Shown here: positions 5,368 to 5,939 of the stretch, one piece after another | Numbering within the stretch: the stretch's first letter is position 1 | Layout: every line of letters begins with the position of its first letter | Assembly: GCA_035645115.1 (NCBI GenBank) | Contig: DASQNF010000207.1 | Coordinates: 1-5,939 of the forward strand | Source: JACVRW01 sp035645115 | GTDB taxonomy: Bacteria; Actinomycetota; Thermoleophilia; Solirubrobacterales; Thermoleophilaceae | Reading direction: 5' to 3' | DNA: 5,939 bases | Made by a program: the position numbers and the translations under genes | The notes under the pieces: model-generated | The model's database searches: none | Told to the model about the DNA's origin: nothing | The model's input: the letters and a program-made list of their open reading frames with translations, nothing else

Positions 5368-5422
5368 GAGCTCGTTCAGCCGTGCCATCGCCCGTGCGGT
5401 CGTCCTCGGCAGGCGCGACGCC

Positions 5423-5939
5423 CTAGCGCTTGCCGTCGCCGTCGCCGGAGAGCTCGAGCACCGCGAGGAAGGCCTCTTGTGGCACCTCGATGCGGCCCAC
5501 CTGCTTCATGCGCTTCTTGCCCTCCTTCTGGCGCTCGAGCAGCTTGCGCTTGCGCGTGATGTCACCGCCGTAGCACTTCGCGATCACGTCCTTGCGCATC
5601 GGCTTGACCGACTCTCGGGCGATGATCTTCGAGCCGATCGCGGCCTGGATCGCCACCTCGAACTGCTGGCGCGGGATCTGCTTTCGCAGCCGCTCCGTGA
5701 GCACCCGCCCGGCCGGGTAGGCCTTGTCGCGGTGCACGACCATCGAGAGCGCGTCCACCTTGTCGCCGGCGAGCAGGATGTCCAGCTTCACCAGGTCCCC
5801 CGCGCGCATGCCGAGCACCTCGTAGTCGAGCGAGGCGTATCCCTTCGTCCGCGACTTGAGCTGGTCGAAGAAGTCGAGCACGATCTCCGCGAGCGGGAGG
5901 TCGTAGTGGAGCTGCACGCGCTCCTGCGAGAGGAAGGTC
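5423..5939 (-). CDS. lepA: Translation elongation factor 4 (LepA/EF4), C-terminal part
   Basis: The frame is open at the window edge and ends at TAG 5425-5423, giving 171 residues of the C-terminal part of a protein that is normally about 600 residues. LepA is a ribosome-associated GTPase implicated in back-translocation, initiation and ribosome biogenesis. The GTPase domain lies outside the window. Seen here are TFLSQERV at the edge, PLAEIVLDFFDQLKSRTKGY, the EF-G-domain-V-like DLVKLDILL and VHRDKAYPAGR, and IPRQQFEVAIQAAIGSKIIA. Then comes the LepA-specific C-terminal domain with KCYGGDITRKRKLLERQ and VPQEAFLAVLEL. The basic tail, including KEGKKRMKQ, is the tRNA- and ribosome-contacting region. 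The protein ends with a short hydrophilic tail, SGDGDGKR. The gap to the sigma gene is 107 bases with no clear terminator. The identification is certain. Confidence 0.97.
   Translation of the reverse strand, partial: TFLSQERVQLHYDLPLAEIVLDFFDQLKSRTKGYASLDYEVLGMRAGDLVKLDILLAGDKVDALSMVVHRDKAYPAGRVLTERLRKQIPRQQFEVAIQAAIGSKIIARESVKPMRKDVIAKCYGGDITRKRKLLERQKEGKKRMKQVGRIEVPQEAFLAVLELSGDGDGKR

Noticed and set aside
5369..5422. Possible intrinsic terminator after lepA
   Set aside because: The repeated CCGTGC strings are direct, not inverted, and there is no T tract on the minus strand.
4401..5426. Plus-strand open frame (341 codons) opposite the sigma gene
   Set aside because: It mirrors the sigma gene in composition, has no recognisable domain and covers the whole sigma gene plus its promoter.

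Overview
This window is high-GC bacterial DNA with all genes on the minus strand, so transcription runs from base 5939 towards base 1. In transcription order it holds the 3' end of lepA (EF4), a short RpoD-like sigma-70 factor, a pair of small MaoC-fold (R)-hydratase/dehydratase subunits, hrcA, dnaJ (the type found next to hrcA), prmA (ribosomal protein L11 methyltransferase) and the 5' part of a cyclase/kynurenine-formamidase family gene. GTG starts, GC-rich codon use, a two-subunit HadA/HadB-like dehydratase and an hrcA-dnaJ pair without grpE and dnaK all suggest an actinobacterium, possibly a deep-branching one such as Thermoleophilia. The class-level guess is inference and is weak.

Layout: 5423-5939 lepA end; 5316-5422 a 107-base gap with a sigma-gene promoter region and a small palindrome; 4452-5315 sigma factor; 4371-4451 a gap with weak hairpins and a putative -10 element; 3927-4370 and 3559-3930 the MaoC pair, overlapping by 4 bases; 3523-3558 a 36-base gap with a putative -10 element; 2494-3522 hrcA, 2494-2497 overlap, dnaJ to 1367, 1367-1370 overlap, prmA to 570; 516-569 a short gap with a putative -10 element; 1-515 the cyclase-family gene. 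No gap exceeds 107 bases. I see no RNA genes, mobile elements, CRISPR arrays or CIRCE operator.

Functionally this is mostly conserved housekeeping: translation (lepA, prmA), transcription (sigma factor), heat-shock repression and chaperoning (hrcA, dnaJ) and probably acyl-chain dehydration (MaoC pair). Genes fall into two classes of start. Three downstream genes (second MaoC, dnaJ, prmA) begin inside 4-base NTGA overlaps with the preceding stop, which indicates translational coupling. The four genes that follow a gap (sigma, first MaoC, hrcA, cyclase) each have a TANNNT element 4-10 bases before the start, which suggests short-leader or leaderless transcripts. The most useful correction is the prmA start: homology and overlap geometry support a CTG start at 1370, which default gene callers would miss in favour of a GTG at 1280 that removes 30 conserved residues. 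I found no convincing new biological system; the neighbourhood (sigma factor plus MaoC pair between lepA and hrcA) is the most unusual large-scale feature.
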